DNA from: Stenotrophomonas maltophilia
Lineage (GTDB): Bacteria; Pseudomonadota; Gammaproteobacteria; Xanthomonadales; Xanthomonadaceae
Assembly (NCBI RefSeq): GCF_006970445.1
Contig: NZ_CP033877.1
Span: 1,000,750 to 1,064,749 of the forward strand
Length of the DNA: 64,000 nt
Direction: 5' to 3'
A program made the translations under genes and the position numbers. Shown here one piece after another: positions 52,083-60,795 of this stretch. The notes under the pieces are model-generated. The model did no database searches, was not told the DNA's origin, and worked only from the letters and a program-made list of their open reading frames with translations. Numbering within the stretch: position 1 is the stretch's first letter; every line of letters starts with the position of its first letter.

Positions 52083-54153
52083 TGGTGCCGGTCACCACGC
52101 GCGGATAACCTGCGAAGCAGTCGCCGAAGGTACGGCACGGTGCGTAGTAGCGCTTGTCGGTGAGGTTGGTGATGTTCAGGGCCATCGTCCAGTCGGTCAC
52201 CTGTACTTCCAGCAGTGCATCGGCCAGCGTGTAGCTGGGGGTGATGATGCGCCCGCCGTTGCCCAGCGAGACCGTGTTGCCGACATGGCGCACGCCCAGG
52301 CCCAGGCGCAGGCGTGCGGCATCGTCCAGCTGGAAGCCCTTGGACACCCAGGCCGAGGCCAGGTCCTGCGGGGTGTCGTTGAGGCGCTGGCCGACTTCCA
52401 GCGCGAAGTTGCTGCGACTGACTTCGGCCTCGTTGCGGGCGAGCGCTGCCGTCACCGTGAGGTCGTTGGCGAACCGGAACTGGCCTTCCAGCTCGATGCC
52501 CTTGGAGCGGATCTGCCCGGTCTGCACCACGTTCAACACGTTGTCCGGGTCGTTGGTCTGCCGGTTGGTTTCGGTGATGCGGTACGCCGCCATCGTCAGC
52601 AGCAGGTTGCGTGCCGGTTGCCACTTGATGCCAGCCTCGCTCTGGCGGCCGCGCATCGGCTTGAAGGCCTGGCCGAACAGGTCCTGGCCGGTAACCGGCA
52701 GGAACGATTCGCTGTAGCTCAGGTAGGGCGACACCCCGGCGCCCAGTTCGCCGATCAGGCCGGCGCGATAGGTGGTGGCGTTGTCGGTCTGGCTGGGCTG
52801 GCCCTCAGTCTTCGAGCGTGCATGGTCACGCCGCGCACCGAGCACCAGCGACACGCGGTCGGCCCAGCGGATCTGATCCTGCACGTACAGGCCCAGCTGG
52901 GTGGAGGTCTGGTCGGGTTGGCGTTCCCAGCCACGCACGGTCGGCGCCACCGAGACCGGCGCGTAGATGTCGATCGGCGTGCCGGTGGCATCCAGGCGCT
53001 GCAGTTGCTCCTTGTACTGGCTGTAGTCGACGCCGGCCAGCAGCAGGTGCTGGAAGGCGCCGGTGGCGAAATCGAACTGCAGCGCGTTGTCGGCGCTGAG
53101 GATCTGCACGTCCGGGCGGGTGCCATAGGCCGTGCGATTGACCACGCGACGTGCGGCGTCGATGAACGGATCGGCCGGGTTGCTGTAGCTGTCCACATAC
53201 ATCTGCTGCAGCGTTGTTCTGCCATCGATGTAGCGCACGGCCGAGCGCAGGCTGAGCACGTCGTTGAAGCTGTGGTCGAACAGTGCGGTCAGGCTGTAGA
53301 CGCGTGAATCGATGCGATCGAAGTCGCGGTCGCCGATGAAGGTGGAGGGATCCAGGCGACGCCCGGGTGGCGCCAGCAGGGTTGCGGCCAGCGGCAGGAA
53401 CTGCTGGCTGGAGCCAGTCTTGTCATGCTGGTAGCTGGCCAGCAGGGTCAAGGTGCTGCGTTCGCCGCGCCAGCTGATCGACGGTGCCAGGTAGACGCGG
53501 TCATCCTTGAGCGTGTCGGTCTGCATGTTGGAGGCGCGTACCAGCCCGACCAGGCGACCGGCCAGGGAGCCTGCCTCGTTCAGTGCGCCACCGACGTCAC
53601 CCTGCAGCTGCCTACGATCGAAGCTGCCCAGCTGCACGGCGAGCTCCCCGCGTGCCGCACCGAAAGTGGGGCGCTTGCTGATGGCGTTGATGATGCCGCC
53701 GGTCGCGCCAGCGCCGTACAGCACCGAAGACGGTCCGCGCAGCACTTCCACCCGCTCCAGGCCGTAGATCTCCGGTCGCGCGAGCGGGCTGAAGCCATAG
53801 CTGCGACGCAGGCCATCCACATACTGCACCGGGTCCAGGCCGCGTACCGACGTAGCGTCGTTGCGGGTATCCAGGCCCCAGGCGTCGGCGGTGACGCCGG
53901 CGCTGTAGCGCAGCACCTCCTGCAGGTTGTGCGCGCCGCGATCGGTGAACAGCTGCTGGGTGACCACGCTGATCGCCTGTGGCGTCGCGGTCAGTGCGGT
54001 ATCGGTCTTGGTCGCGGTACTGGCGCGGTCGGCCACGACGCTGACGCGGTCCAGAGTCCGGGCGTCCGGTGTTTCCGCTGCCGTAGCCAGTGGTGCGGTG
54101 AGGACGCCTGGCATCGCCAGGGCAAGGCAGAGCAGGGTGTGGCGGGCAGGCAT
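52066..54153 (-). CDS. TonB-dependent siderophore receptor under Fur control
   Basis: 695 residues. Signal peptide (LCLALAMPGVLTAPLATAA), TonB box-like TLDRVSVVADR, plug domain with VEVLRGPSSVLYGAGATGGIINAISKRP, barrel ending RVVTGTISYRF with terminal Phe. The pattern is that of ferric-siderophore receptors. A near-consensus Fur box lies about 50 bp upstream. Ligand not readable. Confidence 0.93.
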   Translation of the reverse strand: MPARHTLLCLALAMPGVLTAPLATAAETPDARTLDRVSVVADRASTATKTDTALTATPQAISVVTQQLFTDRGAHNLQEVLRYSAGVTADAWGLDTRNDATSVRGLDPVQYVDGLRRSYGFSPLARPEIYGLERVEVLRGPSSVLYGAGATGGIINAISKRPTFGAARGELAVQLGSFDRRQLQGDVGGALNEAGSLAGRLVGLVRASNMQTDTLKDDRVYLAPSISWRGERSTLTLLASYQHDKTGSSQQFLPLAATLLAPPGRRLDPSTFIGDRDFDRIDSRVYSLTALFDHSFNDVLSLRSAVRYIDGRTTLQQMYVDSYSNPADPFIDAARRVVNRTAYGTRPDVQILSADNALQFDFATGAFQHLLLAGVDYSQYKEQLQRLDATGTPIDIYAPVSVAPTVRGWERQPDQTSTQLGLYVQDQIRWADRVSLVLGARRDHARSKTEGQPSQTDNATTYRAGLIGELGAGVSPYLSYSESFLPVTGQDLFGQAFKPMRGRQSEAGIKWQPARNLLLTMAAYRITETNRQTNDPDNVLNVVQTGQIRSKGIELEGQFRFANDLTVTAALARNEAEVSRSNFALEVGQRLNDTPQDLASAWVSKGFQLDDAARLRLGLGVRHVGNTVSLGNGGRIITPSYTLADALLEVQVTDWTMALNITNLTDKRYYAPCRTFGDCFAGYPRVVTGTISYRF

Positions 54154-54203
54154 GGCGGTCGGTCCATGGAAGATCGCCGCGGATTATCGGGATTGCTCTT
54201 GAT

Positions 54204-54222
54204 TGATGCAAATGATTCTCAA
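54204..54222 (-). promoter_or_regulatory. Fur box of the siderophore receptor
   Basis: On the minus strand TTGAGAATCATTTGCATCA matches the 19-bp Fur consensus (two interleaved GAGAAT-like half-sites around AATCATT). It is 50 bp upstream of the receptor start. Confidence 0.8.
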
Positions 54223-54314
54223 TGGCGTGTCATCCGGCGGTCGTCGCCGCGTCACGCGCCCTATGCCGATCCGGGCCTAGTCTCGATCGTCCCCGTCCCC
54301 CACGGAGACCCGCC

Positions 54315-54488
54315 ATGTGGCTGCTCGACCATCTCTGGCCCGGCCGTAGACCACTTCTTCCCCCGGTCGCGGACGCGCCGCAGGCACCGCCACGCCGGCC
54401 CTGGCTGAAACGCCCTGTGCGGGCCGGGCGCAGCGGCATGGCGCCTTGGCAGAAGATCGCCACGCCGCCGCGGCGCACGCGCCACTAG
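54315..54488 (+). CDS. small Arg/Pro-rich ORF, possibly a real gene
   Basis: 57 codons beginning MWLLDHLWPGRRPLLPPV, strongly basic, with no motif. GGAGACCCGCC precedes the ATG, a reasonable Shine-Dalgarno. Its TAG stop shares the CTAG palindrome with the TAG of the opposing GFA gene. The Arg/Pro bias could also be a side effect of high GC, so the call is weak. Confidence 0.35.
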   Translation: MWLLDHLWPGRRPLLPPVADAPQAPPRRPWLKRPVRAGRSGMAPWQKIATPPRRTRH

Positions 54489-54889
54489 GCGCCTCGGTCG
54501 GCCGGGTGGTTGACGCCGTCGTTGACCGGGATGATGCCCAGCGCAAACGGGTCGATGCCTTCCAGGCATGCCACGTTGTAGCCGTACTGATCGGGGTTGG
54601 AGCGGCGCCGGTGATGGGTGTAGATGCCGCACACACCGCAGAAATAGTGTTCGGCCACATGGGTGTTGAACTGGTACTTCTGCAGGTGATGCTGCCCGCG
54701 CACCACCTGCAGGCCGCCGCGGGTGACGCTGGCGGCGATGGCGCCACGGCGCCGGCACATCGAGCAGTCACAGCGGCGGGGATCGACGATGCCGTCCGGC
54801 AGGTCCAGCAGCAGCTCGACCGTGCCGCAGTGGCAGGTTGCGCGGTGCTGGGGTTGGACCGGAACGCCGGCCACTGAAGTGATGCCCAT
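54485..54889 (-). CDS. GFA-family (glutathione-dependent formaldehyde-activating-like) zinc protein
   Basis: 134 residues. Three zinc-binding cysteine patches: CHCGTVEL (about 20), CDCSMCRRRGA (about 42) and FCGVCGIYTHH (about 85-95), the signature of the GFA/CENP-V fold. ATG 54889 has AGGAG at the right distance; ATGs at 54892 and 54910 are alternatives. Glutathione-adduct handling is the family theme, but most members have no proven substrate. Confidence 0.88.
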   Translation of the reverse strand: MGITSVAGVPVQPQHRATCHCGTVELLLDLPDGIVDPRRCDCSMCRRRGAIAASVTRGGLQVVRGQHHLQKYQFNTHVAEHYFCGVCGIYTHHRRRSNPDQYGYNVACLEGIDPFALGIIPVNDGVNHPADRGA

Positions 54890-55045
54890 CATTGCTCCTG
54901 AGTGATCCATCGGGCCGCGGGGGCCGCTGCAGACGGTGCGCTGGCGTGCCTGAACGGGCCGTAGATGCCACGGTGAACCCGCTTGTGGCTAACTATGCGG
55001 CTTCGGGACCGCGACAGGATGCCAGTGAAAGCCGCAGGACGTTGG

Positions 55046-56035
55046 ATGACAGGAAGTGCCATGGCGCTTGCAGCGTTGTGGGTGACCGGGCTGTTGGCCT
55101 ATCAGATGCCGGGGCCGGGCTGGTTGGCGAACGGCATTGCGGTGCTGTGGCTGCTGGTTGCGCTGTGGGCGTCGTGGCGGGTTGCGCGTGGTCGCAGCAA
55201 CCGTCGCCTCGGCATGGCGTTCGGCGCTTCGCTGGCGCTGGCCGGCCTGTGGTGGCTGCTGCTGACCCCACGCCAGGACCGCGTATGGGCCGATGACGTG
55301 GCCCAGCGCCTGCATGTGGTGTCCTTCGACGGGCGCCACGTGGTGTTCGACAATGTGCGTGATTTCACCTGGCGCAGCGAGACCGACTACGACGCGCACT
55401 GGGTGCGTCGCGAGTACGACCTGGACCAGCTGCGCTCGGCCGACCTGGTGCTGTCGTACTGGATGGGCCCGGCGATCGCCCACACCCTCATCTCGTTTGG
55501 CTTCGAGGATGGGCGCCACGTGGTGTTCTCGCTGGAGATCCGCAAGGAACGCGGCGAATCGTTCTCGGCGCTGGGCGGCTTCTTCCGCAAGTTCGAGATG
55601 ACCCTGGTGGCCTCGGAGGAGACCGACATCATCCGTACCCGCACCAACGCGCGTGGCGAGGATGTCTATCTGTACCGCCTGCACGGCATGGATCACGCGC
55701 AGTTGAAGGAACTGTTTGCCGCGTACATCGCGCAGGCGCGCGAACTGGATGCGAAGCCGGGCTTCTACAACACGCTCACCAGCAACTGCACCACCATCGT
55801 CTTCGACCTGGCCCGCCACATTGCGCCGCGCCTGCCGCTGGACTACCGCCTGCTGCTGTCCGGGTATCTGGCCGAGTATGCGCAGGAGGTCGGTGCGCTC
55901 ACCCCGGGCGTGCCTTATGCCGAACTGCATGACAAGGGCCGCATCACCCAGCGTGCGCTCGACCTGGGCAGCGGCGACCACTTCTCCACCGTGATCCGCC
56001 AGGGTGTGCCTGGTACCGAGCAGGACCCGCAGTAA
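55046..56035 (+). CDS. DUF4105 membrane protein
   Basis: 329 residues from ATG 55046 (AGGA 6 nt upstream). Two N-terminal helices (ALAALWVTGLLAY; IAVLWLLVALWASWRVA) and a third near 80 precede the DUF4105 domain with AHTLISFGFEDGRHVVFSLEIRKERGE and, near 245, YNTLTSNCTTIVFDLARH, whose Asn-Cys pair recalls papain-like hydrolases. ATG starts at 54995, 55019 and 55061 are also possible. The stop overlaps the next gene by one base, so the two are coupled. Confidence 0.85.
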   Translation: MTGSAMALAALWVTGLLAYQMPGPGWLANGIAVLWLLVALWASWRVARGRSNRRLGMAFGASLALAGLWWLLLTPRQDRVWADDVAQRLHVVSFDGRHVVFDNVRDFTWRSETDYDAHWVRREYDLDQLRSADLVLSYWMGPAIAHTLISFGFEDGRHVVFSLEIRKERGESFSALGGFFRKFEMTLVASEETDIIRTRTNARGEDVYLYRLHGMDHAQLKELFAAYIAQARELDAKPGFYNTLTSNCTTIVFDLARHIAPRLPLDYRLLLSGYLAEYAQEVGALTPGVPYAELHDKGRITQRALDLGSGDHFSTVIRQGVPGTEQDPQ

Positions 56036-58056
56036 TGACTCGACTCCCCCCGATCCGCTGGCAGCGTGCGCTGCCGGTGTTGTTCGCCGCCTTCCTGCTG
56101 CTGGGCAGCAGCGGCTGCGCGATGGTGACCGTCAAGCAGGTCACGTCCAGCGATTCGCTGGTCAACAAGCGTGCCGACGTGCTCAACACCGGCAAGCTCA
56201 GCCCGGCCGCGCGCGAGACACTCAGCGCAGCGGGCCTGGATGAATCGCAGTGCGAGAAGGACTTCCTGGTCTGCCGCAGTACGCTGCTGATGACCGACGA
56301 TCTCAATGTCGAGCAGCGGCTGTCGGCGCTGTCCGAACTGTGGGTGAAGGCCGCGCTGGCGCTGACGCCGAAAAAGACCGCCGCCGGCGATCCGCCGATG
56401 AGCGATGCGGCGCTGGACGCCTGGCTGGAAGCCGCGCGCTACGCCTATGCCTACCTGTTCTACAGCGGCCGCTCGCCGTCCGACCGTGCCTTCGAGGACC
56501 GGCAGACACAGGTGCGCGACTACTACAACTACGCCGCCGAGAAGGCGGCGGTGGTGCTGTTCGTGCGTGCGCGTGCGGCGGCGCTGGCCGGCGAGGACTA
56601 CACGAAGCCGCTGACCGTCGGCAGCTGGTCGCTGGCGTCGAACTACCAGCAGCTGGGCCTGAAGAGCATTCCTGCGCAGCTGGTGCCGGCCGGCACCGTC
56701 AGCTTCGTTGGCCTGCGCAGCACCTATCGTCGCGATGGTTTCGGCGCCGAGCTGGTGATGGTGATGGATCCGCCCAAGCTGGTCGCCCCGGTGATCGCGC
56801 CGGATGGCCCGAAGGCCGAAACGGCAGCGGATGATGACGATGACGAGCGTCGTGGCCGCCGTCATCGGCATGACGATTCAGTGCCCGAGTTCAGCGAGAT
56901 GTCCTCGATCAACGTCACCGCGTTGCTGCGTTTCGAAGGCAGCAGCCTGGACGATGTGATGCGGACGCGCCGGGTTGAACTGGATGCCTATTCGCCGGAA
57001 GCCACCGAGCGCATCACCCTGCACGGCGAGCAGGTGCCGCTGGCCGGCAATTTCACCGCCGCCTATGGCCTGTGGCTGGCGCAGAGTGGCTTCGCCCGGC
57101 AGTCGCTGCGTACCCTGTTCGGCATGAGTGAGGGTATCGGCGAGCCGCACATCTACCTGATGCAGCCGTGGGACCCGAACCGCCGCATCATCTTCATGCT
57201 GCACGGCCTGGCCAGCAGCCCGGAAGCCTGGGTGAACCTGGCCAACGAGATCATGGGCGACCCTGAGCTGCGCCAGCAGTTCCAGGTGTGGCAGGTCTAT
57301 TACCCGACCAATGCACCGATCGCGCTGAACCGCTACGAGATCGCCAACGCGTTCAACGACACGCTGAAGCACTTCGATCCCAATGGCACCACGCGCGCAT
57401 CGAAGGACATGGTCTATATCGGTCACAGCATGGGCGGCGTGCTCGCGCGCCTCCTCGTGAGCGACTCCGGTGATGTGCTGTGGGATGACCTGCTGGCCAA
57501 CTACGACCTGAAGGGCGAGCGGCTGAAGCGGGTGCAGACCAAGCTGGGCCCACTGCTGCATTTCAAGGCACAGCCGAACGTGGAGCGCGCGATCTTCATC
57601 GCCGCGCCGCACCAGGGCACCGATATCGCCGGCAACAAGGTCGGCCGCCTGATCGGGCGCCTGGTACGCCTGCCGCTGACCATCCTCGGCAAGTTCGAGG
57701 ACGTGTTCATGGCGCTGGCACAGGCCGAGCAGCAGGTCGATGGCACCGCCAAGCCGAAGATCCCGAACAGCATCGACAACCTCAAGGCCAGCGATCCGTT
57801 CGTGAAGGCTGCCGCGCATCTGCCGATCGAAGCGGGCCTGAAGTACCACTCGATCATCGCCCAGCGCAAACCGGAACTGCCGGTGGAGAAGTCCGATGAC
57901 GGGCTGGTGCCGTACTGGAGCGCGCACCTGCCGGGTGCGCTGTCGGAGAAGGTGATCATTTCCGGCCACAGCGTGCAGGAGACCCCGCAGGCCGTGCTGG
58001 AAGTGCGCCGCATCCTGCATCGGGACATCGATGACATGGGCGCCGCTGCCAGGTAG
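56035..58056 (+). CDS. alpha/beta-hydrolase lipoprotein (lipase-like)
   Basis: 673 residues. Lipobox GSSGC (Cys28) in a signal peptide; an N-terminal helical region to about 260, a very acidic Asp/Arg/His-rich stretch (DDDDDERRGRRHRHDD), then an alpha/beta hydrolase with IFMLHGLASSPEAWVNLANE and the nucleophile elbow YIGHSMGGVLAR, and a later SDDGLVPYWSAHL (likely Asp of the triad) and ISGHSVQETP (His). Probably an outer-membrane esterase or phospholipase acting with the DUF4105 partner. The stop codon TAG is also part of a SMAG head. Confidence 0.85.
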   Translation: MTRLPPIRWQRALPVLFAAFLLLGSSGCAMVTVKQVTSSDSLVNKRADVLNTGKLSPAARETLSAAGLDESQCEKDFLVCRSTLLMTDDLNVEQRLSALSELWVKAALALTPKKTAAGDPPMSDAALDAWLEAARYAYAYLFYSGRSPSDRAFEDRQTQVRDYYNYAAEKAAVVLFVRARAAALAGEDYTKPLTVGSWSLASNYQQLGLKSIPAQLVPAGTVSFVGLRSTYRRDGFGAELVMVMDPPKLVAPVIAPDGPKAETAADDDDDERRGRRHRHDDSVPEFSEMSSINVTALLRFEGSSLDDVMRTRRVELDAYSPEATERITLHGEQVPLAGNFTAAYGLWLAQSGFARQSLRTLFGMSEGIGEPHIYLMQPWDPNRRIIFMLHGLASSPEAWVNLANEIMGDPELRQQFQVWQVYYPTNAPIALNRYEIANAFNDTLKHFDPNGTTRASKDMVYIGHSMGGVLARLLVSDSGDVLWDDLLANYDLKGERLKRVQTKLGPLLHFKAQPNVERAIFIAAPHQGTDIAGNKVGRLIGRLVRLPLTILGKFEDVFMALAQAEQQVDGTAKPKIPNSIDNLKASDPFVKAAAHLPIEAGLKYHSIIAQRKPELPVEKSDDGLVPYWSAHLPGALSEKVIISGHSVQETPQAVLEVRRILHRDIDDMGAAAR

Positions 58057-58128
58057 TGCCGGCCGCTGGCCGGCATCATCACGGGATTCCTGCGTGCGTG
58101 GAGGTTGCCGGCCAGCGGCCGGCACCAC
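58053..58128. repeat. inverted SMAG pair after the lipase gene
   Basis: GTAG at 58053-58056 begins the first palindrome (TGCCGGCC-GCT-GGCCGGCA, 58057-58075); the second (TGCCGGCC-AGC-GGCCGGCA, 58106-58124) is in the opposite sense and ends CCAC. The TAG of the first head is the stop codon of the lipase. Confidence 0.85.
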
Positions 58129-58142
58129 CGTAATGTGGCGGG

Positions 58143-59513
58143 CTACACCCGCCGCGCGATTACCGCGGCCAGCACCGCCAGGCCGAAAGTGATCGCCAGG
58201 CACAGCAGGTAGCCGGTGTGCGGCGCGGTTTCCACGAACAGGGCGAACAACGCACCGGAGACCGCCAGCGCGGTGGTCACCGACAACGCCTCGCTCAGCT
58301 GCAGGGCCGAGGTGTTGGCGCCCTGCTCATGCGGCGCTGACAGCGACAGAGTGAGCACCGACAGGCTCGCGTAGATCATGCCCATGCCGAAGCCGGTCAC
58401 GGCCCAGCCGACCAGCGCGACCGGCAGCGGCATCGGGTTGAACAGCACGGCCAGCGTTGCGGCGATGCCGAACGTCATCATCACCGTGCCAACGCGCAGC
58501 AGCTGCTGGCGTGACCAGCCGCGCTGCTGGTGGCCCTGCAGCCAGGAGCCGGCGAACCAGCCCAGCGCACCAAGGCTGAGCACTGCGCCGGCCCAGCTGG
58601 GCGAGAGCCCGCGTTCGCGCTGCAGCAGCAGGGGCAGATAGGCCTCGCAGGCGAAGAACGCCGCCGCAGCAACGCCGCGCAGTGCGATCACGCTGGGCAG
58701 GCCGCGGCGCAGGATCAGGGTTCCGGCCGGCAGCAGCCGATGCACGCAGAACAGCAGCCCCAGCATCGCCACGCCGATGCAGAGCAGGGCAGCAATGCCC
58801 TGCTGCTGCCCGCCGACGTAGAGCAGTAACGCCGCCAGCGACGCACCACTGGCCCAGCGCACGATCTTGCCGCGCCCTTTGTCATCGCTGGCGGTCACGG
58901 TGGACTGCATGCGCGCCAGTGCCGGGCGCAGCAGCAGTGCCGCCGGTATCGCCAGCAGCGGCACCGCCAGGAACACCCAGCGCCAGCCGAGATGCTGCAC
59001 GATCAGGCCACTCAATGCCGGGCCGACCATCGACGGCACCACCCAGCCTGCGGAGAACGCGGCGAACACCTTCGGTCGCAGATGCTCGGGGTAACTGCGG
59101 CCAACCATCACGTACAGCGAGACCGAAATCGCACCCGCGCCCAGGCCCTGCATCAGGCGCCCGGCCACCAGCATGCCCATGCGCATCGCAAAGCCGGCCA
59201 GCAACAGGCCCAGCACGAAGCAGGCCAGGCCGTACCAGAGTGGCCGCGCGGGGGCGTGGCGATCGGCCCAGCGACCCGCCAGGGTCATGCCGATCACACT
59301 GGTGGCCAGGGTGCCGCCAAAGGCCAGCGCGTACAGGCGCAGGCCATCGAGTGCTTCGGCCACGGTGGGCATGGCGGCCGCGACGGCCAGTGCTTCGAAG
59401 GCGTGCAGCGCGACCAGCGCGACCATGCCGATGGTGGTGGCGCGGTAGCGAGCGGACAGGATCGAGGTGTCCGCCGGCAGGCGGGCATCGGTGGGAGAGA
59501 GGGTCGGGGTCAT
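58143..59513 (-). CDS. mfsA: MFS transporter MfsA (paraquat/fluoroquinolone resistance)
   Basis: 456 residues with 12-14 helices; motif A region AGRWADRHAPARPLWYG. It is divergent from soxR with a perfect SoxR box between. In S. maltophilia mfsA is known as a SoxR-controlled major facilitator giving paraquat resistance, and the layout fits it exactly. ATG 59513 is the likely start; the frame opens to 59564 but covers the SoxR box. Confidence 0.87.
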   Translation of the reverse strand: MTPTLSPTDARLPADTSILSARYRATTIGMVALVALHAFEALAVAAAMPTVAEALDGLRLYALAFGGTLATSVIGMTLAGRWADRHAPARPLWYGLACFVLGLLLAGFAMRMGMLVAGRLMQGLGAGAISVSLYVMVGRSYPEHLRPKVFAAFSAGWVVPSMVGPALSGLIVQHLGWRWVFLAVPLLAIPAALLLRPALARMQSTVTASDDKGRGKIVRWASGASLAALLLYVGGQQQGIAALLCIGVAMLGLLFCVHRLLPAGTLILRRGLPSVIALRGVAAAAFFACEAYLPLLLQRERGLSPSWAGAVLSLGALGWFAGSWLQGHQQRGWSRQQLLRVGTVMMTFGIAATLAVLFNPMPLPVALVGWAVTGFGMGMIYASLSVLTLSLSAPHEQGANTSALQLSEALSVTTALAVSGALFALFVETAPHTGYLLCLAITFGLAVLAAVIARRV

Positions 59514-59567
59514 ACGGGTCAGATGCGGGCCGCGCTTGTCAACGGGCGGCGAAGATAGCAGCATGCC

Positions 59568-59587
59568 ACCTCAACTGTAGTTGAGGT
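59568..59587. promoter_or_regulatory. perfect SoxR box
   Basis: ACCTCAACT-GT-AGTTGAGGT is a 20-bp perfect palindrome that matches the SoxR consensus CCTCAAG-N4-CTTGAGG closely. It lies 6 bp before the soxR ATG and 54 bp before the mfsA start, so it can serve both genes. Confidence 0.92.
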
Positions 59588-59593
59588 CAAGCA

Positions 59594-60028
59594 ATGGCAT
59601 CCCAGGAACTCAGCGTTGGCGAGGTTTCCCAGCGCAGTGGCGTGGCCGTTTCCGCACTGCATTTCTACGAGCGCAAGGGGCTGATCAGCAGCCTGCGTAC
59701 CTCAGGCAACCAACGCCGTTACAGCCGGGATGTGCTGCGCCGGCTGGCGGTGATCCGCGTGGCGCAGCGGGTGGGCATGCCGCTGGAGGCGGTCGGTCGC
59801 GCCTTCGAGAGCCTGCCCGAAGGCCGCGCCCCAACCAAGGCCGACTGGGCCAAGCTGTCCGCGCGCTGGCGCACCGAGCTGGAAGAGCGCATCCACATGC
59901 TGCAGTTGCTGCGTGATGAACTGACCGGCTGCATCGGCTGTGGCTGCCTGTCGCTGCAGCATTGTCGCCTGGCCAACCCGGGCGACGTCCTCGGCGAACG
60001 CGGCGACGGCCCGATGCGCTGGGAATGA
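59594..60028 (+). CDS. soxR: redox sensor SoxR ([2Fe-2S] MerR-family regulator)
   Basis: 144 residues. MerR helix-turn-helix ([26 protein letters not shown]), a dimerisation helix, and the iron-sulphur cluster motif [12 protein letters not shown] with C113, C116, C118 and C124. Oxidation of the cluster by redox-cycling compounds switches on the target promoter. ATG 59594 is placed 6 bp after the SoxR box. It ends exactly at the first base of a long hairpin. Confidence 0.96.
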   Translation: MASQELSVGEVSQRSGVAVSALHFYERKGLISSLRTSGNQRRYSRDVLRRLAVIRVAQRVGMPLEAVGRAFESLPEGRAPTKADWAKLSARWRTELEERIHMLQLLRDELTGCIGCGCLSLQHCRLANPGDVLGERGDGPMRWE

Positions 60029-60093
60029 AAAAGGGGACGGAGGGGATTAAGTCGCAAGTGCACAAACGACTTAATCCCCTCCGTCCCCTTTTT
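60028..60093. repeat. long hairpin, family A, copy 2 (27-bp perfect arms)
   Basis: Arms 60028-60054 and 60067-60093 are perfectly complementary and identical in sequence to the copy at 47591-47667; the loop is 12 nt here. It spans the space between soxR and the opposing SDR gene, from the last base of the soxR stop to 1 bp before the SDR stop. Confidence 0.92.
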
Positions 60094-60094
60094 C

Positions 60095-60697
60095 TTACCA
60101 GACCGTGATCGTTTCGCCGCTCTGGATGCCTTCCACCGCGCGCTGGAAGGCCAGCGCCGCGCGTTGCGCGCTTACCGCTTCAAAGCCCGGGAAGTAGGGG
60201 CCGTAGGCCGCCATCGATTCGATCAGTACGTTCGGGCTGACCACGTTGATGCGCAGGCCGCGCGGCAGCAGCTCCAGTGCGGCGGCGCGCACGAAGCCTT
60301 CCAGTGCGGCGTTCACCGCGGTGGCGTTGACGCCGTCGCGGATCGGCTGCGCGCTGATGATGCCGCTGGTCAGGGTGATCGAGCCGCCAGCGTTCAGGTG
60401 GTGCTGGGCGGCCAGTGCCAATCGCACCTGCCCCAGCAGTTTGTCCTGCAGGCCGCTGTTGAACTGTGCCGGCGTCATGTCCTTCAGGGGGCCGAAATGC
60501 ACCGAGCCGGTGGTGGAGATCACCGCATCGACCTGGCCGGTACGCGCGAACAGCTCGGCAACGCTGGCGTCGTCGGTCAGGTCCACGCGCAGCTCGCCGC
60601 TGTGGCGGCCGGCCGCGAGGATCTGGTGCTGAGGCCCGAGCTGGCGGGCAACTGCCTGGCCGAGGGTGCCGCTGGCACCGACGAGGAGGATCTTCAT
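60095..60697 (-). CDS. SDR-like oxidoreductase without the Tyr-x3-Lys pair
   Basis: 200 residues. Rossmann motif GASGTLGQAVA (7-17) and STTGSVHFGPL are present; Ser111 (LTSGIIS) is in the active-site position, but the stretch where Tyr-x3-Lys should lie reads N124-A-T-A-V128 before NAALEGFVRAAALEL. This is seen in a subgroup of small SDRs and leaves the catalytic chemistry open. It lies divergent to a LysR gene. Confidence 0.8.
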   Translation of the reverse strand: MKILLVGASGTLGQAVARQLGPQHQILAAGRHSGELRVDLTDDASVAELFARTGQVDAVISTTGSVHFGPLKDMTPAQFNSGLQDKLLGQVRLALAAQHHLNAGGSITLTSGIISAQPIRDGVNATAVNAALEGFVRAAALELLPRGLRINVVSPNVLIESMAAYGPYFPGFEAVSAQRAALAFQRAVEGIQSGETITVW

Positions 60698-60748
60698 GGC
60701 CGTTCCTTGCGTGTGGGAGTGAGCGCAGTCTGCGCCGTCACAGTGGAG

Positions 60749-60782
60749 TTAGGTAAGCAGCGTATGCTTCGCTGATTCCTAA
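60749..60782. promoter_or_regulatory. imperfect dyad between SDR and LysR genes
   Basis: TTAGGTAAGCAGCG (60749-60762) pairs with CGCTGATTCCTAA (60770-60782) apart from one insertion and one mismatch. It ends 13 bp before the LysR ATG and is a plausible LysR operator. Confidence 0.45.
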
Positions 60783-60795
60783 CCCTGGATTAGCA

